NCBI RefSeq assembly: GCF_947493425.1
Contig: NZ_CANLRP010000020.1
Coordinates: 1-64,000 of the forward strand
Direction: 5' to 3'
Source of the DNA: an uncultured Microscilla sp.
GTDB lineage: Bacteria; Bacteroidota; Bacteroidia; Cytophagales; Microscillaceae
DNA length: 64,000 bases
Shown: positions 1-7,450 of the stretch, piece by piece
Numbering within the stretch: the first letter of the stretch is position 1
How the letters are laid out: each line of letters starts with the position of its first letter
The notes under the pieces: model-generated
Databases searched by the model: none
Told to the model about the DNA's origin: nothing
The model's input: only the letters and a program-made list of their open reading frames with translations
Position numbers and translations under genes: made by a program

Positions 1-76
1 TCATCTACTCGTTCTGTGATCATACAGCGAGTTTAACTATTTTCTTTTTTCCAACCTAGAAATCAGCGAAACGTAA

Positions 77-382
77 GTAGATAGTGCCGCTTTGACAAAT
101 AATGAGCTGGTAACCATTAAGCTGCGTTACAAACGCCCCAAAGAAAACAAGAGTCGATTGATAGAAAAAGTGGTGCAAAATGAGTTGGCAGCTCAAACCA
201 GCAACAACTTTAAGTTTGCCTCCACTGTAGCCGCTTTTGGTATGCGCTTGCGTAACTCGCCTTATGTGGGTAACACCAGCTACCAGCAAATTTATAATTG
301 GGGGCAATATGCAAAAGGCAACGACTCGAATGGTTATCGAAAGGAGTTTTTGGATTTGGTGAAAAAAATGACGGCACATTAA
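77..382 (+). pseudogene. C-terminal fragment of a YfbK-like vWFA protein (DUF3520)
   Basis: The reading frame from about 77 to the stop at 380-382 encodes about 101 residues that match the C-terminal DUF3520 region of YfbK-type von Willebrand factor A proteins: NELVTIKLRYK, then FKFASTVAAFGMRLR, then a YRKEFLDLVKK ending. In intact relatives this region follows a vWFA domain and a carboxypeptidase-regulatory-like domain. Here an in-frame TAA at 74-76 and a TGA at 17-19 close the frame. No other frame in bases 1-76 resembles the expected upstream sequence. The first usable start is a TTG at 92. I read it as the 5'-truncated remnant of a paralogue rather than a working gene; most of a full gene could only lie outside the window if a frameshift or stop intervenes. 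Confidence 0.6.
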
Positions 383-430
383 GCTATCATTTACTGGTGG
401 CATGTTGACGAATGCCACCCGCAAACATTA

Positions 431-533
431 TATACTAGGATTAAAGTGATTTTAGGATTTACAGGATTGATTAATGTTGGTATTCAAACAATTAGTCAAA
501 ATCCATCCTCAAAACCATTTTTGTTTAAGTATA
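431..533 (+). repeat. Dispersed ~100-bp repeat, copy 1 (family A)
   Basis: This stretch begins TATACTAGGATTAAAGTGAT and ends TTTGTTTAAGTATA. It recurs almost identically at 58835-59001, where about 61 bp are inserted after the first 21 bases. The ends are short inverted repeats (TATACT/AGTATA). Internal palindromic arms (AGGATTT with AAATCCATCCT, GATTAAT with ATTAGTC) would fold. It lies just upstream of the lipoprotein gene at 566. Confidence 0.75.
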
Positions 534-565
534 TTGATGAGCAAACACCAAAAACTAAATTATTG

Positions 566-1186
566 ATGAAATACCTACACACTTTAGTATGTTGTGCTTT
601 GTTGCTGGGTTTGGTGGCTTGTAAAACCCAAGGTAAAAACGAGGCGCTACGTTGTTACTCAGTATTATCTACCTTAGAACATCAACTGAAAATCTCTTAC
701 AGCCTAAGTGATCAAATGTTGTTCAACCTGAAAAAAAGTGTTAAAAAAGGTGGAAATACACGTAAAGGGCTGAAGAGAATAAAAAGAGCAGAGCTATTGA
801 AGTTAAAAACGGCCGATTTGATGGGCGCTATTGAAAAAATAAAGCAGCACCTTATCAATGACGCAGGTGGCGGGCTGAATGACGAAACAGCTATGCCTCA
901 ACAACCTCTAAATGTAAACAACACCCAAAGCATTATACATAAAGCAGCCCCTAAATTAAGCCACCTGATTGATAAATACGTGCAATGGTTATCTGCCGAA
1001 CACAAAGACCTTGATTTACTCACATTCCCTCCCTTACATGAAGGCTCACAAGGACAAAGCTTTTATGAGACTTTTTTTGAGGGGGCTCATTTGGGCAAAG
1101 TACTCACTACTCTCACAAGCACACAAGGCAAAATCATGCGCTACCAGGCAGAAGTAATGATGAAGCTTGGAGAAGGCCTGTATTGA
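566..1186 (+). CDS. Lipoprotein resembling the GldM N-terminal domain
   Basis: This encodes a predicted lipoprotein of 206 residues. The start at 566 is chosen over an upstream ATG at 446 because it begins a clear lipoprotein signal (MKYLHTLVCCALLLGLVAC, lipobox LVAC with Cys19), and the upstream extension would be translated from a dispersed repeat. The mature part is helical. It contains IEKIKQHLINDAGGG followed by a segment near NDETAMP, and later FYETFFEGAHLGKVLTTLTS...AEVMMKLGEG. This order resembles the N-terminal periplasmic part of the gliding/type IX secretion protein GldM (IDDLK..L...GGG, then W/YE..F...PL...LTTL...Q...AE..V). The GldM membrane helix and its later Ig-like D2-D4 domains are absent. 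No gldKLN neighbours are present. The family assignment is an inference from these motifs. Confidence 0.5.
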   Translation: MKYLHTLVCCALLLGLVACKTQGKNEALRCYSVLSTLEHQLKISYSLSDQMLFNLKKSVKKGGNTRKGLKRIKRAELLKLKTADLMGAIEKIKQHLINDAGGGLNDETAMPQQPLNVNNTQSIIHKAAPKLSHLIDKYVQWLSAEHKDLDLLTFPPLHEGSQGQSFYETFFEGAHLGKVLTTLTSTQGKIMRYQAEVMMKLGEGLY

Positions 1187-1211
1187 TTGCGAATATGCTT
1201 GAAAAGTCTAT

Positions 1212-1252
1212 AAAAAAATCCCCTTGAACAGCTAGCTCATGGGGATTTTTTA
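1212..1252. terminator. Bidirectional rho-independent terminator
   Basis: An A-run, then ATCCCC, a TTGAACAGCTAGCTCAT loop, then GGGGAT and a T-run. It sits 25 bp after the lipoprotein stop and about 100 bp beyond the stop of the leftward serine hydrolase, so it can serve both. It is a near copy of the metG terminator at 3347-3386. Confidence 0.75.
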
Positions 1253-1298
1253 TTAAGTTTTTAGACAGCAGTTACCTTACCGTAGAACCGTTGTTTAC
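1212..1298 (-). repeat. Duplicated metG 3' end plus terminator (copy 1)
   Basis: On the minus strand this segment encodes VNNGSTVR-stop, the last residues of MetG, followed by a near-identical 3' UTR and terminator. The copy at 3347-3434 is the real metG end. The eight codons differ at three places, all third positions (Asn, Thr, Val codons), so the peptide is unchanged. Similarity stops abruptly upstream of the Val codon. The two copies are direct repeats flanking the 2-kb serine hydrolase region. Confidence 0.8.
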
Positions 1299-1357
1299 TA
1301 AAGGGGTTTGGCATATTGCAGGGCAGGGTTTGCTACGGTTTTCGTTGTATGCAGAGG

Positions 1358-3040
1358 CTATTTCTGAGGTTTTACACGCTCAAAATACAAATTTTGCACT
1401 CTATAAGTACTTACCTGAAAGCCAACCACTTGATGGCGTTTATTTCTTACAAATTTGAGTCGTTTGTACAGGTAATTTTTAGAAGTAAACCAGTCGTTGG
1501 CAATAGGAACTAGAGGAATGATGCCTAGCCTGAAATGCTTGAGCACTGGCTGGTTGTTTTCAATCGCAAAGGTATAGTTAGTGCTTAGTTCTGGGCTATG
1601 ATATTTGCCTGCATACACATTCAAATCAATCGGGGCGTATTTCAAAAACTCAATGGGTTTGCGGTCGTTTATCTTCACTAGCATACGCGCATTACCTTGC
1701 TTGTTTTTATCAAAAATAACACTTACGTTTTCGGTATCACCTATCATTTTAAATTCATTGGGACTTATGGGCAATAGTTTGGTTTCGCTCTTTTTGTTGC
1801 GGTAATACATCAAAGCACCCTCTTTTATATAAATCTTGCGATTGTACCACTCTGCGGTTTCCCAATACTTGCCTGTAAACGCTTTCAACTTGTCTTGGCT
1901 GAGCTTGATAAAGCTTGAGGATGGGTGCACAAATTTTTCTTTCTTGACACGTTTTTTTTCTTTTTCATAATGCTGTTTTAGGTAAATGTCGGCTATCCTA
2001 AATACAAGACTTCGTCGAAACGAAGCAACATTAGACAATACCATTGCAGCAAAGTTGTGTTGAGGAAAACGCACTAAATATAACCGATAACCTGCATCAG
2101 ACCCCGAATGATATACCACCTTTACACCTTTGTAGTGCCCTACAAACTGTCCTAGTGCTACCCTGGTTTTTTTGCCATTGGGCAACTTCATGGTCGTTTG
2201 CATTTGCTCAAAAATAGCCTTGCTACCAATCTTTAATTGTTTAAAATTCATAGCCCACAAGCTTAGGTCATTTGCCGTGGTAAAAAGGCTGGTAGCTCCT
2301 ACAGTAGCAAAATTGAGCACACTTTTCTTAAACCTCTTTTTGTGTTGACTATAAGAGTATGCCCTGTTTTTCACTATTTTTTCATGGTCATCATAAAACA
2401 TAGAGTTTTTCATTCCCAAGGGCTTAAAAATGTTTGCCTGAGTAAACTCAGCAAATGACTGCCCTGATACTCTTGCTACTATTTCTGCCAACAAAGTATA
2501 CCCAGTATTGCAGTACGAAAACTGGCTGCCTGGCTCAAAGTTCAGTTTTTTCTGGTGTTTCAACAATGTCATAATGTGCGTTTTGGTAATGACATCGCCC
2601 GAACGCCAACCCGCCAAACGCAATAGGTTCCATTGATCGCGCAAACCACTGCTGTGGGTGGCTAAATTTCTTAAGGTGATTTTTTTGCCAAAATCGGGCA
2701 TTTCTGGAATGTATTTTTTTACCTCATCGTCTAATGATAGTTTGCCTTGTTTTGCCAATAATAAGACAGAAAATGCGGTAAACTGTTTGGACAAAGAGGC
2801 CGCGTGAAACACTGTATTGGGAGTAATAGGAATCCCATACTCTAGATTGGCTTGCCCATAACCTTTGGCATAGGTAATTTTATTGTTCTGGATAATGGCA
2901 ATGGCTACTCCAGGCTTGTGAGGTTTGCTCCAAGTAGCAAAAAGCTGGTCTACCTGTTGTTCTTTGCTCATAGCAACTTGGTCTTGAGCCTGCAAAATCA
3001 AGATTTGAAAAGTAAAAAGTAACGCGAATAGGTATCTCAT
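1358..3040 (-). CDS. Exported beta-lactamase-family serine hydrolase
   Basis: A class C beta-lactamase/D-aminopeptidase-type serine hydrolase (penicillin-binding protein fold) of 560 residues. The ATG at 3040 is preferred over a GTG at 3073 because it starts a clean signal peptide (MRYLFALLFTFQILILQAQ). The three active-site motifs are visible: SLSK near residue 82, YCN near 176 and HSG in the segment YHSGSDAGY. After the roughly 350-residue catalytic domain comes a C-terminal extension of about 190 residues rich in beta-strand, as in many Bacteroidota members of this family. The natural substrate cannot be read from sequence; these proteins include esterases, peptidases and amidases and are mostly not antibiotic-resistance enzymes. 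The gene sits between two direct copies of the metG tail and terminator, which suggests it was inserted there. Confidence 0.88.
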   Translation of the reverse strand: MRYLFALLFTFQILILQAQDQVAMSKEQQVDQLFATWSKPHKPGVAIAIIQNNKITYAKGYGQANLEYGIPITPNTVFHAASLSKQFTAFSVLLLAKQGKLSLDDEVKKYIPEMPDFGKKITLRNLATHSSGLRDQWNLLRLAGWRSGDVITKTHIMTLLKHQKKLNFEPGSQFSYCNTGYTLLAEIVARVSGQSFAEFTQANIFKPLGMKNSMFYDDHEKIVKNRAYSYSQHKKRFKKSVLNFATVGATSLFTTANDLSLWAMNFKQLKIGSKAIFEQMQTTMKLPNGKKTRVALGQFVGHYKGVKVVYHSGSDAGYRLYLVRFPQHNFAAMVLSNVASFRRSLVFRIADIYLKQHYEKEKKRVKKEKFVHPSSSFIKLSQDKLKAFTGKYWETAEWYNRKIYIKEGALMYYRNKKSETKLLPISPNEFKMIGDTENVSVIFDKNKQGNARMLVKINDRKPIEFLKYAPIDLNVYAGKYHSPELSTNYTFAIENNQPVLKHFRLGIIPLVPIANDWFTSKNYLYKRLKFVRNKRHQVVGFQVSTYRVQNLYFERVKPQK

Positions 3041-3277
3041 TGGTAGACAGTTTTTAAGTTTTTTAAAAAACACACTATAAAGAAGGACGACCTAAGTGAC
3101 AAAACATTACTGTATTCTAAAAAAACCTTTTTTCACAAAACCAATGATTAGTAATTAGAACCGCACGAAGACTTATAATCAACTGATAATAAACATTTTG
3201 CAAGATTAATACGAGCAAAAATAAGGTCATTTTTAGTTTTAAAAGACGCTTTATACGCTCAGGTTTGCTCTTCGCTA

Positions 3278-3302
3278 GGGCGACCACAAGGGTAGCCCCT
3301 AC
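3278..3302. repeat. REP-like palindrome
   Basis: GGGCGACCACAAGGGTAGCC followed by CCTAC forms an imperfect palindrome of the GGGCGACC...GGT(C/A)GCCC type seen as a dispersed repeat in many bacteria. It lies in the 300-bp gap upstream of the serine hydrolase. Only one copy was seen in this window. Confidence 0.4.
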
Positions 3303-3346
3303 AATTAACCCCTTGATTTATACATAAATACCTGTATATTTACTAA

Positions 3347-3386
3347 TAAAAAATCCCCTTGAACAACTAGCTCAAGGGGATTTTTA
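3347..3386. terminator. Rho-independent terminator of metG
   Basis: An A-run, then ATCCCCTTGA, loop ACAACTAGC, then TCAAGGGGAT and a T-run. It sits 22 bp past the metG stop on the minus strand and is near-symmetrical, so it could also work rightward. Confidence 0.8.
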
Positions 3387-3434
3387 TAGTACATTTTTAG
3401 ACAATAGTTACCTCACAGTAGAACCATTGTTTAC
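3347..3434 (-). repeat. metG 3' end plus terminator (copy 2, native)
   Basis: This is the native partner of the 1212-1298 copy. It covers the last eight codons of metG, the stop, the 3' UTR and the terminator hairpin. About 85-90% of positions match by eye. Confidence 0.8.
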
Positions 3435-5531
3435 AGCATCAGTAGGCGATACAAACTTAAGATTGCCTTCGCTGTCTTCTGCCATCAACACCATTCCTTG
3501 CGACTCAATGCCCTTCATTTTGCGAGGGGCAAGGTTGGCAAGCAAACACACTTGTTTGCCCACAATATCTTCAGGGCTAAAGTGCTGGGCAATGCCGCTC
3601 AATACAGTGCGGGTATCTACCCCAGTATCTAAGGTAAGCTCTAACAAACGGTCGGCTTTTTTTACCTTTTTAGCTTCTACTATAGTAGCCACACGAATGT
3701 CTAGCTTGGTAAAATCATCAAAAACAATTTCGTCTTTGATGGGCTCTAAAGTTACCTCAGTAGTTGCGGCTTCTTTTTGATCAGCTTCGTTGGCTTGCTT
3801 CGTTGCCGCTAACTTGTCTAATTGCTCTTTCACGGTTTTATCTTCTATTTTTTCAAACAATACAATGGCTTTTTCTATAGTTTGCCCTGCATTTATGATG
3901 TCAATGCCTCCCATTGCTTGCCAAGTCACACAGTTGGGGTTCCAGGCAGGGCGATTCAACATATTACGCAGCTTTTCGGCAGTAAACGGCAAGAAAGGCT
4001 CACACATCAAAGCAAGGTTTGCCGCCACTTGCAAGCTCAAATGCAAAATGGTTTCTATGCGTTGGGCGTGTTTTTCTTTATCTTCTTTGTACAACAACCA
4101 AGGCGAGGTTTTTTGCAAATATTGATTGCCCATGCGCGATAAATCCATTACCTGTGCTAAAGCTTCACGGAACTTGTACGTTTCTATAGCCTTGCCTATT
4201 TTCTCAGGGTAAGCCGCCAAAGCATCAATCAACGCCTGGTCGTCTTCGGTCAGATTATCGTTGAGTGGGGGCACTACACCTCCATAATATTTATGTGTCA
4301 ATGCCACTGGACGTCGCACAAAGTTGCCCAGGTTATCAGCAAGTTCATTGTTGTTGCGTTTCTGAAAACCCTCCCAGGTAAAGTTACTGTCGCTGGTTTC
4401 GGGCGCATCGGCAGTCAAGGCATAGCGCAATACGTCTTGTTTGCCTTCAAACTCACGCAAATACTCGTGCAACCACACTGCCCAATTACGCGAAGTAGAT
4501 ATTTTTTCGTCCTCTAGGTTCATAAACTCATTGGCAGGCACATTTTCGGGCAATACATACTCACCATGGGCTTTGAGCATAGCCGGGAACATAATGCAGT
4601 GAAACACAATATTGTCTTTGCCAATAAAGTGTACCAACTTACTGTCTTCACTTTGCCAGTATTTTTTCCACTCTTCGTCGAGTGAACCATCGGGGGCTTT
4701 TTCTTTGAAATACTCTTTGGTGGCTGAGATATAGCCAATGGGTGCATCAAACCATACATACATTACTTTGCCTTCTGAGTTGGGCAAAGGTACTTGAATA
4801 CCCCAGTCTAAATCGCGGGTAACCGCACGTGGGTGTAGCCCAGAGTCTAACCAAGACTTGCACTGCCCATAAACATTGGTTTTCCAATCGTCTTTGTGGC
4901 TGTTCAAAATCCAGTCTTTTAACCAATCTTCGTATTGGTCGAGCGGAATGTACCAATGCTCGGTTTGTTTTTTCTCTAGCGCGGCATTGCTTAAGGTAGA
5001 GCGTGGCTCAATCAACTCGTCGGGGCTGAGTGTACTCCCACAATTTTCGCACTGATCGCCATAAGCATTGTTGTTGCCACACTTGGGGCAAGTGCCTATA
5101 ATGAGCCTATCGGCAAGAAAACGCTGGGCGGTAGGATCAAAAAACTGTTGACTCACCTTTTTTTGTAGTTTGCCTTCAGCGTGTAATTTCAAGAAAAACT
5201 CTTGTGAGGTTTCATGGTGTATTTGGCGCGAAGTACGCGAATATACATCAAAGGTGAACCCAAATTCTTTGAAAGAATCGCGGATAATTTGGTCGTACTT
5301 GTCCACTACCTGTTGCACACTTATGCCTTCTTTTTCGGCTCTGATGGTTACGGGCACACCGTGTTCGTCGGAGCCACTCACAAACATGACATCTTCGCCC
5401 TTAAGTCGGAGGTAACGTGCATAAATGTCGGCAGGGATGTATACCCCAGCCAGGTGCCCTATGTGGGCTGCTCCGTTGGCATACGGCAACGCCGCTGTAA
5501 TTATGTGGCGTTTGTATTTCTTCTGCGTCAT
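3408..5531 (-). CDS. metG: Methionyl-tRNA synthetase
   Basis: A cytoplasmic class I aminoacyl-tRNA synthetase that charges tRNA-Met with methionine using ATP. The protein has 707 residues from the ATG at 5531. An upstream alternative codon at 5600 would add 23 residues that match nothing and is rejected. Seen in order: the HIGH signature at residues 23-26 (AAHIGH), a zinc-binding knuckle with two CxxC pairs (CPKCGNNNAYGDQCENC), the KMSKS equivalent as KISTS, the anticodon-binding helical domain, and a C-terminal EMAP/Trbp111-type tRNA-binding domain (LDIRVATI...LANLAPRKMKGIESQGM). The length fits MetG with the C-terminal dimerising domain. A TACCTTTG promoter-like box lies upstream on the minus strand. 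The 3' end and terminator are duplicated at 1212-1298. Confidence 0.97.
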   Translation of the reverse strand: MTQKKYKRHIITAALPYANGAAHIGHLAGVYIPADIYARYLRLKGEDVMFVSGSDEHGVPVTIRAEKEGISVQQVVDKYDQIIRDSFKEFGFTFDVYSRTSRQIHHETSQEFFLKLHAEGKLQKKVSQQFFDPTAQRFLADRLIIGTCPKCGNNNAYGDQCENCGSTLSPDELIEPRSTLSNAALEKKQTEHWYIPLDQYEDWLKDWILNSHKDDWKTNVYGQCKSWLDSGLHPRAVTRDLDWGIQVPLPNSEGKVMYVWFDAPIGYISATKEYFKEKAPDGSLDEEWKKYWQSEDSKLVHFIGKDNIVFHCIMFPAMLKAHGEYVLPENVPANEFMNLEDEKISTSRNWAVWLHEYLREFEGKQDVLRYALTADAPETSDSNFTWEGFQKRNNNELADNLGNFVRRPVALTHKYYGGVVPPLNDNLTEDDQALIDALAAYPEKIGKAIETYKFREALAQVMDLSRMGNQYLQKTSPWLLYKEDKEKHAQRIETILHLSLQVAANLALMCEPFLPFTAEKLRNMLNRPAWNPNCVTWQAMGGIDIINAGQTIEKAIVLFEKIEDKTVKEQLDKLAATKQANEADQKEAATTEVTLEPIKDEIVFDDFTKLDIRVATIVEAKKVKKADRLLELTLDTGVDTRTVLSGIAQHFSPEDIVGKQVCLLANLAPRKMKGIESQGMVLMAEDSEGNLKFVSPTDAVNNGSTVR

Positions 5532-5597
5532 GTTGTTTGCTAAATTTTGATTTTTAAAATCTGTGAAATTTGTTGAAAGTTTGGTTAAAATGAGCTG

Positions 5598-5605
5598 CAA
5601 AGGTA
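5598..5605 (-). promoter_or_regulatory. metG: Probable -7 promoter box of metG (TACCTTTG)
   Basis: The minus strand reads TACCTTTGC about 67 bp upstream of the metG ATG. This fits the Bacteroidota -7 consensus TAnnTTTG. No convincing -33 TTTG box is visible at the expected distance. Confidence 0.4.
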
Positions 5606-6022
5606 ATGATTTTTTGGTATTTAGCTAGGTGGGTTTTGTGGTTTGATAATTTTATGGTTTAAACGGTTCTTAAAGTAATTAGAAAACGGCTTGATGGTTT
5701 TATGATTCAAGTTTTTTTGCAGTATTACTCCGGTAAATAAAGGAGTTGCCCAAACAACAAAGGCTCAAAGAAAAATAGCTTTTGTTAGCCAACGGAATGC
5801 AAAAAAACAGCTTCAAACCTTCCAGGATTCTATGGCGACGCTCAAAAATCCTGGTGGGTTTTCGAAGGTAACGTGATTTAAAAGCGTTGATTTTCATTTG
5901 CAAAAGGAGGGCTTTTTGTCAAACATTTAACAGTATGAAATCTAATGATTTAAATCAAGAGGTACAAAACATTGCCATTCATCGATCTATTTGCTCAAAG
6001 CTTACAGGCGCAGGTAAACCAT
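5606..6022. other. Intergenic region without a recognisable gene
   Basis: About 420 bp between the metG promoter side and the next leftward gene's terminator. Short open frames here have no recognisable domain, good start or codon bias. Apart from the terminator at its right edge I see no RNA gene or repeat. Confidence 0.5.
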
Positions 6023-6062
6023 CAAAAAAGCCTGATTCAAATCAATGAATCAGGCTTTTTTG
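6023..6062. terminator. Rho-independent terminator
   Basis: AAAAAAGCCTGATTCA, a short loop, then TGAATCAGGCTTTTTT. It lies 35 bp beyond the stop of the leftward gene 6097-7356 and is symmetrical. Confidence 0.85.
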
Positions 6063-6096
6063 ATGACATACTTTCTCATCACAAAACGGCTATTTA

Positions 6097-7356
6097 TCAG
6101 GTCTTCTGTTTCTTCTTACGTGCTGCCGGAAACAAAATATTGTTGAGAATAAGGCGATAACCTGGCGAGGTAGGATGAAGGTTCAAGTCGGTAGGTTCTT
6201 CTCCGGTTTGGTGGCGGTAATCTTCAGGGTCGTGCCCTCCATAAAAAGTCCAGGTACCTTTGCCATAAGTTCCGTGAATATACCGAACCTCTTTTGCTTG
6301 TTTGGTTTCGCCCATAATAATTACATCAGGTTTTACCAACCTACGTTTAAAAGCAGTGGTTTGCCCTAAAAAACCTTTGATTACATTGGTGTGGTTTTGG
6401 GTAAGCATTGCCGGAATGGGGTCCCACTTGGCCGAAAACTTAAACAGCGTAAAAAAATCGTTTGACTCATTGAGCCCTCGTTCAAAGTATTGATTGTCGA
6501 TATTTGAGTACTCATATTCAAATGGGTTGCGGCTCAGTTGAAAATTCTGAAAAGCAAAAGTGTTTTTATAACTTAACTTGCGTTGGGCACTGGGGTCGGC
6601 AGGGTCACCGTCATACATCGACTCACATATATCTATACCTTCTGCCGATAGTGCAATGTCGTAAGTATCAGCAGCTGAACACATTGCAAACAAGAAACCT
6701 CCTCCTGCACAATATTCTCTTATTTTTTTGACTACAGCCAGCTTCATTTGTGACACTTTTTTATAGCCAAACTTTTTAGCGGTTTCTTCAAATTTCTGCT
6801 TCTGTTTGATGTACCAGGGTTTGTGTCTAAAAATACGGTATACCTTGCCATATTGCCCTGTAAAATCTTCGTGGTGTAAGTGTAGCCAATCATATTTAGG
6901 CAGCTTATTGGTGAGCACTTCTTCGTCGAAAACTACATCATAAGGAATCTCGGCATAGGTAAGTACCAAGGTTACGGCATCGTCCCAGGGTTGTTTAAAT
7001 TTGGGTGAGTACACGGCAATTTTGGGTGGTTTGTCTAACTTTACAGCGTCCATGTTGCGGTCTACCCTTGATACCTCAGCTCTTATCTGGTGGGCACTGG
7101 CATCTGATATTACCTCATAGCTCACTCCCCTTACAATAAGTTCGTTTTGAAAAGCCTGACGGTATTTAAACAAAAAACTGCCGCCCCGATAGTTAAGTAG
7201 CCAATCGGCTTCCAGATTTTTGGTAAGCACCCAATAAGTAATGCCATAAGCCTTGAGGTGATTTTTTTGTGATTTGTCCATGGGTATCAAAATGTAGTTG
7301 GCCTGAGCCCCCCAAGATAACAGCACCAGGAACAGTATAGCAAGTGTTTTTTTCAT
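6097..7356 (-). CDS. Exported 'asparagine synthetase B'-named family protein, paralogue 1
   Basis: This encodes a 419-residue protein with a signal peptide (MKKTLAILFLVLLSWGAQA). It belongs to a Bacteroidota family whose members carry the database name 'asparagine synthetase B'. Family landmarks seen are ILIPMDKSQKNHLKAYG, PPKIAVYSPK, DWLHLHHEDFTGQYG, a CAGGGFLFAMCSAADTYDIA segment resembling the glutamine-amidotransferase-like nucleophile elbow, and GTWTFYGGHDPEDYRH. I see no N-terminal Cys2 glutaminase domain and no SGGxDS ATP-pyrophosphatase loop, so it is unlikely to make asparagine in the usual way. An export signal also argues against that. The real role is unknown, but the protein may have a class I glutamine amidotransferase-like fold. 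It is 94 bp downstream of a close paralogue with the same C-terminus (FPAARKKKQKT). Confidence 0.8.
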   Translation of the reverse strand: MKKTLAILFLVLLSWGAQANYILIPMDKSQKNHLKAYGITYWVLTKNLEADWLLNYRGGSFLFKYRQAFQNELIVRGVSYEVISDASAHQIRAEVSRVDRNMDAVKLDKPPKIAVYSPKFKQPWDDAVTLVLTYAEIPYDVVFDEEVLTNKLPKYDWLHLHHEDFTGQYGKVYRIFRHKPWYIKQKQKFEETAKKFGYKKVSQMKLAVVKKIREYCAGGGFLFAMCSAADTYDIALSAEGIDICESMYDGDPADPSAQRKLSYKNTFAFQNFQLSRNPFEYEYSNIDNQYFERGLNESNDFFTLFKFSAKWDPIPAMLTQNHTNVIKGFLGQTTAFKRRLVKPDVIIMGETKQAKEVRYIHGTYGKGTWTFYGGHDPEDYRHQTGEEPTDLNLHPTSPGYRLILNNILFPAARKKKQKT

Positions 7357-7386
7357 GAATATTGTTGGTTTGAGTGTGATGATTTG

Positions 7387-7432
7387 ATGGTTGGCTTTCC
7401 CACTTTTTGGGTATTAGCTAAAAGCCAACCAT
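7387..7432 (-). terminator. Hairpin between the two tandem paralogues
   Basis: ATGGTTGGCTTT pairs with AAAGCCAACCAT across a 22-nt loop. It lies just after the stop of the upstream paralogue (7451-8710, read leftward). There is no long T-run, so it may be an attenuator or RNA-stability hairpin rather than a strong terminator. Confidence 0.5.
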
Positions 7433-7450
7433 TGGCAACTAACAGCCATT

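Noticed and set aside
446-565. N-terminal extension of the lipoprotein gene through the family A repeat
   Set aside because: The added 40 residues are translated from the dispersed repeat, and the lipoprotein signal starts at 566.
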